NCBI RefSeq assembly: GCF_002116635.1
Contig: NZ_LQPW01000039.1
Span: 62,001 to 126,000, forward strand
Direction: 5' to 3'
DNA from: Mycobacterium szulgai
GTDB taxonomy: Bacteria; Actinomycetota; Actinomycetes; Mycobacteriales; Mycobacteriaceae
Length of the DNA stretch: 64,000 nucleotides
Shown: piece by piece, positions 1-11,800 of the stretch
Numbering within the stretch: the first letter of the stretch is position 1
How the letters are laid out: each line of letters begins with the position of its first letter
Translations under genes and position numbers: made by a program
The notes under the pieces: model-generated
The model's database searches: none
What the model saw: only the letters and a program-made list of their open reading frames with translations
What the model was told of the DNA's origin: nothing

Positions 1-762
1 TACAACTATGCGGGCAACTCGGCGGCAGCGACTCAGTTGGCCGAATTGCCCGAGCCGGCCGAAGTGGTGGACCCTGGCGGGTTGGCAGATCAAGCTATCG
101 CGGTACTCAAAAGCGCGGGTCAAGCGGTTCAGGCTCAAATCAACAGCGTTGGAGCGCAGCTAATGCCGCGAGTGGGTGACGTCCTGCAGACGCTGTCTTC
201 GCCGTTGAATGGTCAGGGCGCGGCAATCGACCAATGGATTATGGCCAACACGCCGTTCGACGACCTCGTCCCGCTCTACAGCAAATACATCTCGCCGTAC
301 ATGAACTCAGTAGCGTTCGGGTTTCAAGACACGCTCTTCGTCGGTGACGAGACGGCCGGCGTCGCCAAACTGGGCAGTCTTGCGTGTGATTTGGGCACCG
401 CTGCGCAGGCCGCCGGGCAGGCGGCGCAGGCCGCTGGTCAGGCCGCGGCCGGCGCCGGGGCAAACGTCGGGGCCAGCCTGGGCGGCGGCGTCGGCGGGAT
501 TGCAGCAGCTCTGGGTAAGGCCGTTCCCCTTGGTAGCGGGCTGTCAGTCCCGGCGAGCTGGGCATCGGCTAGCGGCGCGGGTGGACCCGGTGTGACAGCC
601 ATCGGTAACGCGACCTCGATTTCGGCCGCGGCCGAGGGCGCCGCCAGTAATGTGCCGGTGGCTCCACCGTTCGGGCAGTTCGTCAATGCCGGCAACGGCC
701 GCAGAACTCCCGCTTACGGACACCGGCTGACATTCGTGGCGAGGCCACCGGCTGCCGGCTAA
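1..762 (+). CDS. PPE family protein, SVP subfamily (5' end outside window)
   Basis: The reading frame is open from base 1 and ends at TAA 760-762, giving about 253 visible codons; the start and most of the PPE domain lie upstream of the window. The first visible residues (YNYAGNSAAATQL) match the end of a PPE domain. The C-terminal part carries the motif SVPASW (codons about 182-187), the Gxx-SVP-xx-W signature of the PPE-SVP subfamily, after an Ala/Gly-rich linker with a repeated AGQAA pattern. The end, GRRTPAYGHRL...RPPAAG, is also typical of SVP proteins. PPE proteins are usually exported by type VII secretion and are cell-wall associated or secreted; the role of this one cannot be told from sequence. 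No PE partner is visible. Confidence 0.85.
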   Translation, partial: YNYAGNSAAATQLAELPEPAEVVDPGGLADQAIAVLKSAGQAVQAQINSVGAQLMPRVGDVLQTLSSPLNGQGAAIDQWIMANTPFDDLVPLYSKYISPYMNSVAFGFQDTLFVGDETAGVAKLGSLACDLGTAAQAAGQAAQAAGQAAAGAGANVGASLGGGVGGIAAALGKAVPLGSGLSVPASWASASGAGGPGVTAIGNATSISAAAEGAASNVPVAPPFGQFVNAGNGRRTPAYGHRLTFVARPPAAG

Positions 763-900
763 CAGCGGGCCAGGCCCGGGCTTGGTTAGGGCTGGGGGTG
801 ACCGCCGGTGCCGACCCTCCCGAATCCTGGTTGCCGGACGTAAGCTAACCCCCACCAGACATGCTGCATTCGCTGCGCTGTGCGGGGAGGGTTTGCTGGG

Positions 901-3843
901 ATGACGGTCGAGTTCCGTGTGCTCGGCGACATCGAAGCCCGAGTCGACGGGCGGCGACTGGAAATCGGTCATGCCCGGCAACGGTGTGTCCTGCTGGCAT
1001 TTCTGATCGACGTAAACCGGCCCGTGTCGATCGACCAGCTCGTTGATCGCGTGTGGTCGGACAGACCACCGCTGCGTGCCCGTAACGCGCTTGCTGGATA
1101 CGTCTCCCGGTTGCGGAATCTGCTTGCTGAGACTCAGGAAGTCGCGATCTCGCGTGAACCGGGGGCATACGTGCTTAGCGCCGACCCGCTATCTGTGGAC
1201 CTGCACCGATTCAGGTCCATGGTGGCGAAGGCACGCGGCAGTGCCGACCCGCGGGAAGCCGCGCGGTGGTACGAACAAGCGTTGGCGATCTGGTCAGGTG
1301 AACCTTTTCCCGCCCTGGATACGCCCTGGATCAACGACGTCCGCAATGCTTTGGCGGCCGAACGGCTTTCGGTGCAATTGGACAGCAACGACGTCGGTTT
1401 GCGCATCGGCCGGCACGCTGAGCTGCTGGGTCAGATCACTACGGCGCAGTCGGCCAGCCCGCTCGACGAACGTTTGGCCGCACAGTTGATGCTGGCGCAG
1501 TTCCGCACGGGCAGGCAAGCCGATGCCCTGACCACCTACCGGCGGATACGCGAGCGGCTGGTCGAGGAGCTCGGCGTCGATCCGGGCTCGGCGTTGCAGC
1601 AGGTGCATCAGCAAATCCTCACCGGCGAGGCGGCCGATCGGGAGGACGCCCCCGCGAGAGCGCCGGCACCGGACCAGCTGGTGCCGTCACGTCCTCCCGT
1701 CTTCCAACGGCCGCGTTCGGGACAATTGCGGTGCGCCACTAGCTTCGTCGGACACCAGCGCGAACTGGATCGCGTCATCGAAGCGCTGGGTGCCGGCCCG
1801 CTGGTGACCCTGACCGGGGTTGGGGGCGTGGGTAAGACGAGGCTCGCGCTCGAGGTTGCCGGCCGCGAAGACGAGCGATTCAGCGAAGGCGTGTGGATCT
1901 GCGAGCTGGGCCCGCTCGAGCACGGGGACGCGGTGGTGCACACCGTCGCGGCGAGTGTGTGGCTGCGACAACAGCAAGGCATGGATATCGAGACCAGCGT
2001 GATCGAGTACCTGCGCGAGCGCGAGGTCTTGTTGGTCTTCGACAACTGCGAGCACGTGCTGGAGACTGTCGGGCGGATCATCGACCGGATCGTGCGGCAT
2101 TGCCCGCGGGTGTCGGTGCTGGCGACCAGCCGGCAGCCGTTGGGCATCCCGGGTGAGCGGATCGTCAACGTGCCACCTTTGCGTGAGGAGGACGCCACCC
2201 GACTGTTCGCCGAGCGTGCCCGGGCCAGCCGCCCGGACTTCGCGCTGGAGGACCAGCCAATGGGTGCCGTCGCCGAGATTTGCCGCCGGGTCGATTGCCT
2301 GCCCCTGGGCGTGGAGCTGGCGGCGGCGCGGATGCGGGTGATGAGCAGCCTCGACGTGGCCCGGCGCCCGGATTACCTGGGACTGTTGCGGGGTGGGGCG
2401 CGCAACGCGCTGCCCCGCCAGCAGAGCCTGGCCGAGACGATCGCGTGGTCCTACCGCTTGCTCACCGAGCCAGAACAGTCGCTTTTCGCCCAAATATCGG
2501 TCTTTGCGGGATCTTTCGACTTGGAAGCGGCGCACAGCGTGTGCGGCGCGCACGGGTCCGGCGAGGATGACACCCTGGAATTGCTGACCTGCCTGGTAGA
2601 CAAGTCCATGGTGGTGACGCGCACTGTCGAGGAACGGACGCGCTTCTGCTTCCTGGAGACGCTGCGTGCTTACGGGCGAGAGCGCTTGGGGGAGAACGGG
2701 ACTGGCGAGCAACTCGCGATGCGGCATGCGGCGTACTTCACCGAGCTCGCCGAACGTGCCGGCGCGGCTATGCGTGAGGCTCAGGAGCAGGAATGGGTTG
2801 AGCGGATGCTGCCCGACTACGACAATCTGCGTGCGGCCTTCGAGCATGCGATGCAGGCGCAGAAGATCGATCTGGCACTGCGATTGGTCGCGTCGGTGCC
2901 CGAGTTGATCGGCTGGCGGATCGGCTACGAGATAGCCGAGTGGGCCGAGCGGGTCATCGCCGTCGCCGATCATGATCATCCGTTGTTCCCCGCCGCGGTG
3001 GGAACGGCCAGCCGGGTCGCCTGGAACCATGCCGAGTTCGACCGCGCGAAATCCCTTGCGGCGCTGGCGCAGGGGAAGGCGCCCGCGCGCGGGAGTCCAC
3101 GCGTCGTGTACCCCGCGGATGTGCTGGCAGACGTCGCTCTCTTCGAGGGCGAACCGTTGCAGGCGCTGGCCTACTGGGAGTCCGAGGCCGCGTGCGCCCG
3201 GCAGGAATCCGACCCGATCCGGCTGGGGTGGGCGCTTTTCGTGGTCGCCATCTGCCACGGCGTCATGCGCAACGACGACGTCGCCGTGCCCACTGCGCAG
3301 GAGGCGGTCGCCGTCGCCGAGCAGACGGGCAATCCGACCGCGCAGTCGATGGCATATTTCTCGCTGGGCTACTTGCTCAGGAAATCCGAGCCGGAGCGTG
3401 CGCTGGCTTTGTTCGACGATGCGGCGCGACTGGCCGCCGAGGTGCAGAACTTCTGGGTCTACGGGAGCGCGTTGATGGAAGCCGCGGCGACACGTTCCCT
3501 GTACGGGGACCCGGGTGCCGCGGCGCAAATGTTCATCACCGTGCTCGAACTGTGGGACCGGTTCGGCGATGTTACGCAGCAGTGGCTGGCGCTGCGCTAC
3601 GTCGCGCGGTTGTTGATCCGGCTTGGCGGCCATGAGGATGCCGCCTTCCTCTACTGGGCGTTCGTGAACGCGGGAAAGCCGCCGCCGCTCACCGCCGAGC
3701 AGATCGAGGTGCTCGCCGACCAGCTGGGCCCGGCCCGCCTCGATGTGCTGCGGGCGCCACCCATCGGCGTCGCCGCCGTGGTGGCGCGAGCGCGATCGAG
3801 CTTGCTGTGGCACTACGAACGAACCGCCGTACCAGCCTCCTAG
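901..3843 (+). CDS. SARP/AfsR-like transcriptional regulator with NB-ARC ATPase and TPR-like region
   Basis: A large one-protein regulator of 980 aa. Residues 1-95 form an OmpR-type winged helix as found in SARP proteins (starts MTVEFRVLGDIEA). Residues about 95-240 are a bacterial transcriptional activation domain with TPR-like helices, ending near ELGVDPGSALQ. An NB-ARC/AAA ATPase follows, with Walker A GVGGVGKTR near residue 306 and Walker B-like LLVFDNCEH near 376. The last 400 residues are alpha-helical and TPR-like. I chose ATG 901 because GGGAGG (885-890) lies at ribosome-binding distance; the frame also allows GTG 880. Proteins of this build activate nearby biosynthetic or transport genes in actinomycetes after nucleotide-dependent switching. 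The next gene downstream in the same direction is a PPE-MPTR gene, so a local target is possible but not shown. Confidence 0.85.
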   Translation: MTVEFRVLGDIEARVDGRRLEIGHARQRCVLLAFLIDVNRPVSIDQLVDRVWSDRPPLRARNALAGYVSRLRNLLAETQEVAISREPGAYVLSADPLSVDLHRFRSMVAKARGSADPREAARWYEQALAIWSGEPFPALDTPWINDVRNALAAERLSVQLDSNDVGLRIGRHAELLGQITTAQSASPLDERLAAQLMLAQFRTGRQADALTTYRRIRERLVEELGVDPGSALQQVHQQILTGEAADREDAPARAPAPDQLVPSRPPVFQRPRSGQLRCATSFVGHQRELDRVIEALGAGPLVTLTGVGGVGKTRLALEVAGREDERFSEGVWICELGPLEHGDAVVHTVAASVWLRQQQGMDIETSVIEYLREREVLLVFDNCEHVLETVGRIIDRIVRHCPRVSVLATSRQPLGIPGERIVNVPPLREEDATRLFAERARASRPDFALEDQPMGAVAEICRRVDCLPLGVELAAARMRVMSSLDVARRPDYLGLLRGGARNALPRQQSLAETIAWSYRLLTEPEQSLFAQISVFAGSFDLEAAHSVCGAHGSGEDDTLELLTCLVDKSMVVTRTVEERTRFCFLETLRAYGRERLGENGTGEQLAMRHAAYFTELAERAGAAMREAQEQEWVERMLPDYDNLRAAFEHAMQAQKIDLALRLVASVPELIGWRIGYEIAEWAERVIAVADHDHPLFPAAVGTASRVAWNHAEFDRAKSLAALAQGKAPARGSPRVVYPADVLADVALFEGEPLQALAYWESEAACARQESDPIRLGWALFVVAICHGVMRNDDVAVPTAQEAVAVAEQTGNPTAQSMAYFSLGYLLRKSEPERALALFDDAARLAAEVQNFWVYGSALMEAAATRSLYGDPGAAAQMFITVLELWDRFGDVTQQWLALRYVARLLIRLGGHEDAAFLYWAFVNAGKPPPLTAEQIEVLADQLGPARLDVLRAPPIGVAAVVARARSSLLWHYERTAVPAS

Positions 3844-3962
3844 CCGGCGCGTCGTTGCGCCGCTAAAACCGCGGCGAGCAGCGCATTTCATGATTCGCGA
3901 AGCCTTACCGAAACTCCGCTCGGCACAGTCTGCTGCGATAGCGACGACGGGCGGTGGGCAGC

Positions 3963-6900
3963 GTGACCAACTTTTCGGTATGGCCGCCGGAGGTCAATTC
4001 CGCGCGCATTCTCGGCGGGGCGGGTTCTGCTCCGATGCTGCAGGCGGCGAACGCCTGGAATGGGTTGGGCGCCGAACTACGCTCGGCGGCAACATCATTC
4101 CGGTCGGTGGCCCTCGGGCTGGCGTTGGGGGCGTGGCAGGGTTCGGCGGCGACGGCGATGGCCGACGCCGCGGCTCCCTATCTGGGGTGGCTGCAATCGG
4201 CCGCGGCCCACGCAGAGCAGGCCGCAAGTCAGGTCAAAGCGGCGGCCGGCGTCTACGAGGCCGCGCGCGCCGCGATGGTGCATCCAGCCATCATCGCCGC
4301 GAACCGTTCGGAACTGGTGTCGCTGGTGATGTCGAATCTCTTCGGGCAGAACGCGCCGGCGATCGCCTCGGCAGAGGCCAGCTACGAACAGATGTGGGCG
4401 CACGACGTGGCCGCGATGGTCGGTTATCACTGCGGCGCTTCGGCGGTCGCGTCGGCGTTGACGCCATTGGCCGGCCTGACCGGCGGCGCCCCTGCGGCCG
4501 AGGCGGCGTTGCGTCCGTTAGGTCTGTCGAGCATCTTCAACCTTGGGTTCGCCAACATGGGCAGCCTGAATCTGGGCAACGCAAACGTCGGCGATTTCAA
4601 CCTGGGTAGCGCAAACGTCGGCAGCCTCAACTTCGGCAACGGAAACCTCGGTGACCTCAACATCGGCTTGGGCAACCTGGGCAGTGGCAACTTCGGTCTG
4701 GGCAATCTGGGCAGCAGCAACCTCGGCTTCGGCAATACCGGTAACCACAACATCGGCTTCGGTAACACCGGCGACTACAACATCGGCTTCGGCAACACCG
4801 GCAACGGCAATATCGGCCTGGCCAACACCGGGAACGGAAACTCGGGCATCGGCTTCACCGGCAGCGGTCTGGTGGGCTTCGGCGGGCTCAACTCCGGCAC
4901 GGCCAACACCGGCCTGTTCAACTCGGGCAGCGGAAATTCGGGCTACTTCAATTCGGGCACCGGAAATTTCGGCATCGGCAATGCCGGCAACTACAACACC
5001 GGTCTATTCAACGCCGGAAAGGCGAATACCGGCTTATTCAATGCCGGCATCTTCAACACCGGCTTCGCGAATGTCGGCAGCTACAACTCGGGAAGCTACA
5101 ATGTCGGAAATTTCAACACGGGCAGCTTCAACCCTGGCGACACCAACACCGGCTTCTACAACCCCGGCGACATAAATACCGGTGTGGCCAATACCGGTGA
5201 TTTGAATACCGGGGCATTCAACACCGGCACCATGAATAACGCCTTCTTCGCCCGCGGCAACGGCCAGGGCACCGTCGGGTTCTCGTACGGCATCACGATT
5301 CCGCGGATCCCGCTGGATCTGCCCTTGAACGTACCGCTGAGTATTCCGGTCGGGGGCGCCGTGGGAACCATCAGCCTGCAACCATTCACCATTCCAAAGA
5401 TCAACCTTGGCCCGCTCAAAAACCTGAGCGGCTCCGTCGGGCCCATTGAGTTGCCATCCATCGTCGTCGACGGTCCAACGATCTCCATCCAAGTGGGTGG
5501 ACCAGAGACGTTCATCGGCGTAAAGGTCAGCGGCGGCATCGGGCCGATCAGCATTCCGGTGTTCGATATGCCGGCCGGGCCCGGGTTCGGAAATAGCACC
5601 ACAGCGCCGTCATCGGGTTTCTTCAACAGCGGTGCGGGCGGCACATCGGGGTTCGGCAACCTGGGCGCCGGCAATTCGGGTTTCGTCAATGCGTCATCGG
5701 GCAGCTTCGGCAATTCGGGGCTGTTCAATGTCGGCGCCCTGCAATCGGGCTTCCAAAACCTGGGCACCCCCGGGTCGGGCTACCGCCACCTCGCTGGGGG
5801 CTTAGCCAACGCCGGCGGCCTCAACCTGGGCAGCGCCAATGTCGGCGACCTCAACCTGGGCAGCGGCAACATCGGCGGGCTCAACTTCGGCAGCGGGAAT
5901 TTCGGCAGCCTGAACGCCGGTTTGGGCAACCTGGGCAGCGGAAACATCGGATTCGGCAACCTGGGCAATGTCAATTTGGGTTTCGGCAACACCGGCAGCC
6001 ACAACATCGGTTTCGGCAACACCGGCGACTGGAACATCGGTTTCGGCAACACCGGCAACGGCAACATCGGCTTTGCCAACACCGGCAACGGCAACTGGGG
6101 AATCGGCTTCACCGGCACTAACCTCGTCGGGTTCGGCGGCGTCAACTCGGGCACCGACAACACCGGCTTGTTCAACTCCGGGTCCGGCAACGCCGGCTTT
6201 GCCAACTCGGGTCACCGCAACTGGGGACTGGGTAATACGGGCAGCTTCAACACCGGCCTGTTCAATGCCGCGGTCGGCAACACCGGCATCGGCAACGTCG
6301 GCAGTTTCAATACCGGTTTGTTCAATGCCGGCAGCTACAACACCGGCGCATTCAATATAGGCGACGTCAACACCGGAAGCTTCAATCCGGGCACCGCCAA
6401 CACCGGTTTCTACAATATTGGAAACACTAATACCGGCGGTTATAATTCAGGCAACCTGAACACTGGCGCATTCAACTCCGGTACCGGTAACAACGGCTTC
6501 TTCTGGCGTGGCGATAACCAGGGCCGAGTGGGCTACGACTACACCCTTGCGATCGGTGGAATTCCGTTGAACCTCGCCGCGGATGTGAATCTATCAATAC
6601 CGGTCACCGGATCCATTACCGGGCTTAAAGTTCACGCGTTCGATATTCCCGTCCCGGTGGACGCAAAATTCGACATCAGCTTCGGTGACCTCGGCACCGC
6701 CCATGTCCCGATCTCGGGAGACTTAAAAGTCGAGGTTCCCGACATCATCATCAATCACATCCCACTCGAGATCACCGTGGGGCCCGCTAAATTACACATA
6801 CCGATCGTCAACACCGTCGGCCCTATCACCGTCCCGGTAATTCATTTCGCCCCGACCCCCGGCTTCGGCAACGCCACGGCCGGTCTGTCCTCGGGTTTCT

Positions 6901-7160
6901 TCAACGCCGGAACCGGCGGCAACTCGGGCTTCTTCAATTCCGGTTCGCTGACCTCGGGGATGTTCAATGCGGCCCACGAGCTCGTCTCCGGTTTCAGCAA
7001 CGTCGGAGCCATGGCCTCCGGGGCGGCCAACCTGGGCGCCGGCATTTCGGGCCTGTACAACACCGGGCCCCTGGGCCTGGTGGCCGCTGCCTTCAATTCG
7101 GGCATCGGAAACGTCGGCGGCGGGCTGTCCGGTTTCTTCGCCACCGGCATCCGCTACTGA
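3963..7160 (+). CDS. PPE-MPTR family protein with two repeat units
   Basis: About 1065 aa. The N-terminal PPE domain (residues 1-180) begins [15 protein letters not shown] and ends with the usual [13 protein letters not shown] segment. The rest is major polymorphic tandem repeat (NxGxGN-type pentapeptides) in two arms, nt about 4540-5240 and 5800-6500. Each arm is followed by a proline/isoleucine-rich, beta-like block ([14 protein letters not shown]..., and a related block from nt 6530), so the protein looks like a tandem duplication of one arm-plus-block unit. GTG 3963 places the PPE motif at the standard distance; the frame is open to GTG 3954. There is no obvious ribosome-binding site. MPTR PPE proteins are type VII-dependent surface or secreted proteins of slow growers. 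Function unknown. Confidence 0.88.
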   Translation: MTNFSVWPPEVNSARILGGAGSAPMLQAANAWNGLGAELRSAATSFRSVALGLALGAWQGSAATAMADAAAPYLGWLQSAAAHAEQAASQVKAAAGVYEAARAAMVHPAIIAANRSELVSLVMSNLFGQNAPAIASAEASYEQMWAHDVAAMVGYHCGASAVASALTPLAGLTGGAPAAEAALRPLGLSSIFNLGFANMGSLNLGNANVGDFNLGSANVGSLNFGNGNLGDLNIGLGNLGSGNFGLGNLGSSNLGFGNTGNHNIGFGNTGDYNIGFGNTGNGNIGLANTGNGNSGIGFTGSGLVGFGGLNSGTANTGLFNSGSGNSGYFNSGTGNFGIGNAGNYNTGLFNAGKANTGLFNAGIFNTGFANVGSYNSGSYNVGNFNTGSFNPGDTNTGFYNPGDINTGVANTGDLNTGAFNTGTMNNAFFARGNGQGTVGFSYGITIPRIPLDLPLNVPLSIPVGGAVGTISLQPFTIPKINLGPLKNLSGSVGPIELPSIVVDGPTISIQVGGPETFIGVKVSGGIGPISIPVFDMPAGPGFGNSTTAPSSGFFNSGAGGTSGFGNLGAGNSGFVNASSGSFGNSGLFNVGALQSGFQNLGTPGSGYRHLAGGLANAGGLNLGSANVGDLNLGSGNIGGLNFGSGNFGSLNAGLGNLGSGNIGFGNLGNVNLGFGNTGSHNIGFGNTGDWNIGFGNTGNGNIGFANTGNGNWGIGFTGTNLVGFGGVNSGTDNTGLFNSGSGNAGFANSGHRNWGLGNTGSFNTGLFNAAVGNTGIGNVGSFNTGLFNAGSYNTGAFNIGDVNTGSFNPGTANTGFYNIGNTNTGGYNSGNLNTGAFNSGTGNNGFFWRGDNQGRVGYDYTLAIGGIPLNLAADVNLSIPVTGSITGLKVHAFDIPVPVDAKFDISFGDLGTAHVPISGDLKVEVPDIIINHIPLEITVGPAKLHIPIVNTVGPITVPVIHFAPTPGFGNATAGLSSGFFNAGTGGNSGFFNSGSLTSGMFNAAHELVSGFSNVGAMASGAANLGAGISGLYNTGPLGLVAAAFNSGIGNVGGGLSGFFATGIRY

Positions 7161-7215
7161 GTCGCAGGTGCCCGCCGCAGTTCACGAAATTTTGCAGAGG
7201 TAATGGAGGGCTCAG

Positions 7216-8772
7216 ATGTCATTCGTATTCGCCACACCGGAATTCTTGGACGCCGCGGCAGCGGAGCTTTCGAATATCGGCTCGACGATCCATCGGGCCA
7301 ATGCGGCCGCCGTCGCTGCGACCACAACTGTCGCCGCTGCCGGTACCGACGAAGTGTCGTCGGCGATTGCGGCATTGTTCGGATCGCATGCCAAGGAGTA
7401 CCAGGCAATCAGCGCCCAGGTGGCGTCCTTTCATGACCGGTTCGTGCAAAACATGCGGGCAGGGACCGGCCTGTACGCGAATGCCGAGGCGGTCAACGCG
7501 GCGGCGGCCGCGCAGCAACAGCTGCTCGACGCGATAAACGCACCGGCGCAACTGTTGACCGGGCGCCCGTTGGTCGGCAACGGTGCCGATGGGAAGGCTC
7601 CCGGCCAGGCCGGTGGCGACGGCGGGTGGCTATGGGGCAATGGGGGCAACGGTGCCGCCGGGGCTGCCGGTCAGGCCGGCGGCCGCGGTGGCAACTCCGG
7701 ATTGATCGGCAACGGCGGACGTGGTGGACAAGGGGGAGCCGGAGCCGTCGGTCAGGCCGGTGGCGCCCCACAAGCCGGCGGAGCCGGCGGGGCCGGCGGT
7801 AACGCCTGGCTCTACGGCAACGGCGGCAGCGGTGGTGCGGGTGGTCTCGGTGGCGACGGCGGCTACACCTTCAAACCCATCGACGGCGGTGCCGGCGGGA
7901 TCGGCGGCGACGGTGGCAAAGGCGGGCTGATCGGCGCCGGCGGCGCCGGGGGCATCGGCGGTGGCGGTGGCGGCGCGAACAACGCTTACCCGGGCAGCAT
8001 CAGCGGCACCGGCGGGCACGGCGGTAGAGGTGGACACGGCGGCGATTCGGGTCTGATCGGACTGGGTGGCGCCGGCGGCGCCGGCGGGATCGGGGGCGAC
8101 GGCCAGTACACCTCGGCGAGCAATTCTGGGCACCCGGGTGGCGGGGGTGCCGGGGGCGATGGCGGCGCCGCAGGGCGGTCCTGGCTCTTCGGCGATGGTG
8201 GGATCGGTGGAGCGGGGGGAGCCGGCGGCGACGGCGGGCGTACGCAATTCGGCAGTCCGGGCGGTGTGGGCGGAAACGGTGGTGCCGGCGGCACGGGCGG
8301 GCTGCTGGGTGCCGGCGGGGCCGGCGGAATCGGCGGTGCCGGCGGGCGTGGCGGCGACGGCCTGTTCTTTGCCGGCTCCGGCGGCCACGGCGGAGCCGGT
8401 GGTGCCGGGGGTGATACGGGGTGGATCGGTCCGGGCGGCGCCGGCGGGATGGGCGGGATCGGTGGCCGGGGTGGCGACGGGGCCCCCGGCACCGGCGGTG
8501 TGTCCTACGACGGCGACGGCGGTCAGGGAGGCAGCGGCGGCGCCGGCGGTGCCGGCGGGCTGGGGTACGGCAACGGCGGCAGCGGCGGGTTCCTACGGTA
8601 CAACGGCGGTGACGGCGGCGATGGCGGCGCCGGCGGCGACGCCGGCGGCCTCCTCGAGTCTGCCGCAATCCCCGGCCGGCCCGGTAGCGGCGGCCTCGGG
8701 GGTAGCGGCGGAGATCTCTACGGTCACGACGGGCACGTCGGTATAGCGGGGCAGCAATCACCGCATAAGTAG
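7216..8772 (+). CDS. PE_PGRS family protein
   Basis: 518 aa. Residues 1-95 are a PE domain (starts [18 protein letters not shown], with the helical hairpin ending near [16 protein letters not shown]). A linker contains the [11 protein letters not shown] element that usually opens the PGRS part. From about residue 125 to the end the protein is glycine-rich GGxGG repeats with recurring WLxGNGG/GLIGxGG units. The start ATG 7216 has GGAGG at 7204-7208. The PE domain is the type VII secretion module; the PGRS part binds calcium in some relatives and is surface exposed. It follows a PPE-MPTR gene after 55 bp but belongs to the PGRS class, not a classical PE/PPE pair. No C-terminal extra domain is visible. 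Confidence 0.92.
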   Translation: MSFVFATPEFLDAAAAELSNIGSTIHRANAAAVAATTTVAAAGTDEVSSAIAALFGSHAKEYQAISAQVASFHDRFVQNMRAGTGLYANAEAVNAAAAAQQQLLDAINAPAQLLTGRPLVGNGADGKAPGQAGGDGGWLWGNGGNGAAGAAGQAGGRGGNSGLIGNGGRGGQGGAGAVGQAGGAPQAGGAGGAGGNAWLYGNGGSGGAGGLGGDGGYTFKPIDGGAGGIGGDGGKGGLIGAGGAGGIGGGGGGANNAYPGSISGTGGHGGRGGHGGDSGLIGLGGAGGAGGIGGDGQYTSASNSGHPGGGGAGGDGGAAGRSWLFGDGGIGGAGGAGGDGGRTQFGSPGGVGGNGGAGGTGGLLGAGGAGGIGGAGGRGGDGLFFAGSGGHGGAGGAGGDTGWIGPGGAGGMGGIGGRGGDGAPGTGGVSYDGDGGQGGSGGAGGAGGLGYGNGGSGGFLRYNGGDGGDGGAGGDAGGLLESAAIPGRPGSGGLGGSGGDLYGHDGHVGIAGQQSPHK

Positions 8773-8866
8773 CAGCGCTCGCGCCCGATCGCCTGAATCC
8801 CAGTACCGTTGCACGGCGGTATGGGCGATTATGAGGAGGCCAATCGAGGGGCGCAGGAGATCGCGG

Positions 8867-11800
8867 ATGCTCAGCCAGGCCACGGAGGCCACCGGCCAGT
8901 GTGGGTCGTGCGGTAATGACCTGCGCGCCAAGGCCAGGTTCTGCGATGTGTGCGGCTCACCCGTCTCGCCCAGACCGGCAACTGGCGAACACAAGCAAGT
9001 AACGGTGCTGTTCGCCGATGTCGTCGGCTCGATGAAGCTCGCGGCGGCGGTGGACGCCGAACGGCTGCAAGAGATCATGAACGAGATGTTCAACCGTGCG
9101 GCGGCGGTGGTGCAGCGCTATCACGGGACCGTCGACAAGTTCACCGGTGACGGCTTGATGGCACTCTTCGGCGCGCCGGTAGCCCTCGAGGATCATGCAC
9201 TGCGGGCATGCATTTCAGCCCTGGAGATCCACTCCGCCACCAATGAGCTTGCCGCCGAGGTGTTTCGCTGCGACGGTGTTTCGCTGCAGCTCCGGGTGGG
9301 GCTCAACTCGGGCGAAGTGATCGCCGGCGAAATAGGTTTCGGTCAAGGCAGATACACGGCGGTCGGCCATCCCGTCGGAATGGCGCAACGCATGGAGGCA
9401 GCGGCGCCGCCGGGCGGAGTGATGTGTTCGCTGTCCACCGCCCGCCTCGTCGAGGACGCCACCCGGCTGGGATCCGTCGAATACGTTGCGATCAAAGGCG
9501 ACGACGAGCCCGTGCCCGCACGACAGCTTTTCGCCATGGAGTCCGAGCGGACGGTGCTGGGGCGTGACGAAGGCCTGATGTTGGGCCGCGACGCGGAAAT
9601 GCATCGGTTGCAGGATTTGTTCGGTAGCCGTCGCGGCTGCCTCGTCGGCATCGTCGGCCCGCCGGGGCTGGGCAAGAGTCGCCTGCTCAGAGAGTTCACT
9701 ACGATCGCCGAGCGCGCCGGCGCTGAGATTGTCGTGGGCCGCTGCGAAGCCCACACCAGCACGCTTGCGTTCCGTGCGTTATCTCGCCTGCTGCGCGCCA
9801 TGTTCAGCGTGGAAGGGCTGGGCGCCAGCGACGCCCGCGAACAGGTTGCGACACGATGTGCGCAGCTGTTCCCGCCGCAGTCCGCGGACGCGCAGATCCT
9901 GTTCGAGGCCATGGGCATCGCCGACGCCGCGGCGCCTCCCGTGCAACTCAGCGTCGAAGGCCGACGCCGCCGGCTCGTCGAAACACTGACGCGGGCGGTT
10001 GGGTCACACTCCACGCGAATCGTGTTCGCCCTCGAAGACGCCCATTGGGTCGACGAGTCCAGCGACGGCATCCTCGCCGATCTCGCCTCCGCACTCGACG
10101 AGACGACGTCGATGTTCGTCATGACGTACCGCCCAGAGTTTCACGGCGCGCTGCACCAGCGATCACGCCAGACGATAACGCTGCGGCCACTTACCGAGTC
10201 GACGTCGGTCCGCCAGGTCGGCCACTTGCTCGGGGGTGACCCGTCCCTGCGGGGCCTGGCCGAGCGAATCGCGGCCGCAGCCGCGGGCAATCCATTCTTC
10301 GCCGAGGAGATCGTCCGGGACCTGGGCGGCCGCGGGGTACTGTCGGGCAGTCGCGGTCGCTACCAGCTGACCGGCGATGTAGATGAAATCACCGTTCCCG
10401 CAACGGTTCAGGCGGTGCTGGCGGCCCGCATCGACCGGCTGTCGGCAGCCACGAAGTCGATTCTGAACGCCGCAGCGGTAATCGGCAACCATTTCGACGT
10501 GGACACGTTGCGGGCGCTGCTGACCGAAAGCGTGTCGACGTGTCTGGCCGAGCTGGTGTCGGCTGAGTTGATCGACCAGGTCGAATTCGTTCCGCGACAA
10601 CGATATTGCTTCCACCATCCGCTGGTGCGAACGGTGGCGTACGAATCACAGCTGAGCGCCATCCGAGTGCAGGCGCACCGAACGCTGGCCGCGGCCATCG
10701 AGGCGCGCGACTCGGGTGCCGCCGACGCCAACGCGGAATTGATTGCCACGCACTTGGAGGCGGGCGGCGAACCCGCCCGGGCGTACCGCTGGCATCTGCG
10801 CGCAGCGGAATGGCTTCGGCCCCGCGATATGCGCGCCGCCCGCGCGGCATGGGAGCGCGCACTCTGTCTTGCTGACGGGTTACCCGACGACTATGACGGC
10901 GTAATCGCCATGCGAATCACCCCACGCGCGATGTTGATCTCGACAGCGCTCTATGTCACCGACGCGGCGGGCGCCGAGGCGCGCTATCAGGAGCTTCGGG
11001 ATCTCACGATGCGCTCCGGTGACCTCACCCCGCTTGCGCTCGCGACCGCCGGACGCGTCTGGTCCTTCAGTATCAACGACATCCGCATTCCCGAGGCCGC
11101 GACGCTGGCATCGGAGCTGGAAGACATGCTCGGCCGCGTCGAGTGCGAGGCGACGACAAGGGCCATCATTCTTAATGCGATAGCTTTCACACGGTTCGTC
11201 GACTGCGAATTCGACGCCGCGTTGCGGGTCATCGACGCGATATTGGCATTGCCCGAAGAGATACCGGCGAATGAAGTGATTGCCGCGCAGGTCCTGCGCG
11301 CAGTCATCGAGATGTGCATCGGTGACGCCGAGCTGGGCAGGCGACATTTCCATGAAGGCGTCGAACAAGCACACTCACTAGCTCCCCTCAACTACGTGAT
11401 GGTCTCGCACTACTCGGGAACCGTTGCGCTGCTGGGCATGTGCAAGGCTGATGACCTGCTCGACGAGACGCAAGAGGCGCTGAGGTGCGCGGAGTCCCTG
11501 GGCGACATCAGCGGCATCATCGCTACGCTATGGGCTCGTGGAACGGTCCTGCTGCGCGCCGAAAGCGCGTCAGACGCCGAGGCGATCGGCCTGCTCGAGC
11601 GCGCACGCACCCTGATCGAGAAGCACAAGCTACACGTCCTCGCATTGACGACCATCGGTGCTGAGCTGGCGATCGATGCCGCACGAAAGGGGCAACGGGA
11701 TGAAGCGATCGATGATCTTCGCGCCTCTTTCTCGCTACACATCGACAGTGGTAGCCGAGTTTTCATCGGATACATGGGTGAGGTACTCGTCGAGCTGCTC

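Noticed and set aside
774..800. GC-rich palindrome after the first PPE gene considered as a terminator
   Set aside because: CCAGGCCCGGGCTTGG is a loop-less palindrome with a mismatch; too weak to call.
1687..3891. 734-aa open frame on the minus strand
   Set aside because: It is antisense to the SARP/NB-ARC gene and is open only because of high GC codon bias; composition is His/Arg-rich with no domain.
4540..6500. Short regular repeats that might suggest CRISPR or VNTR
   Set aside because: They keep the reading frame and encode MPTR pentapeptides of a PPE protein; there are no constant repeats with unique spacers.
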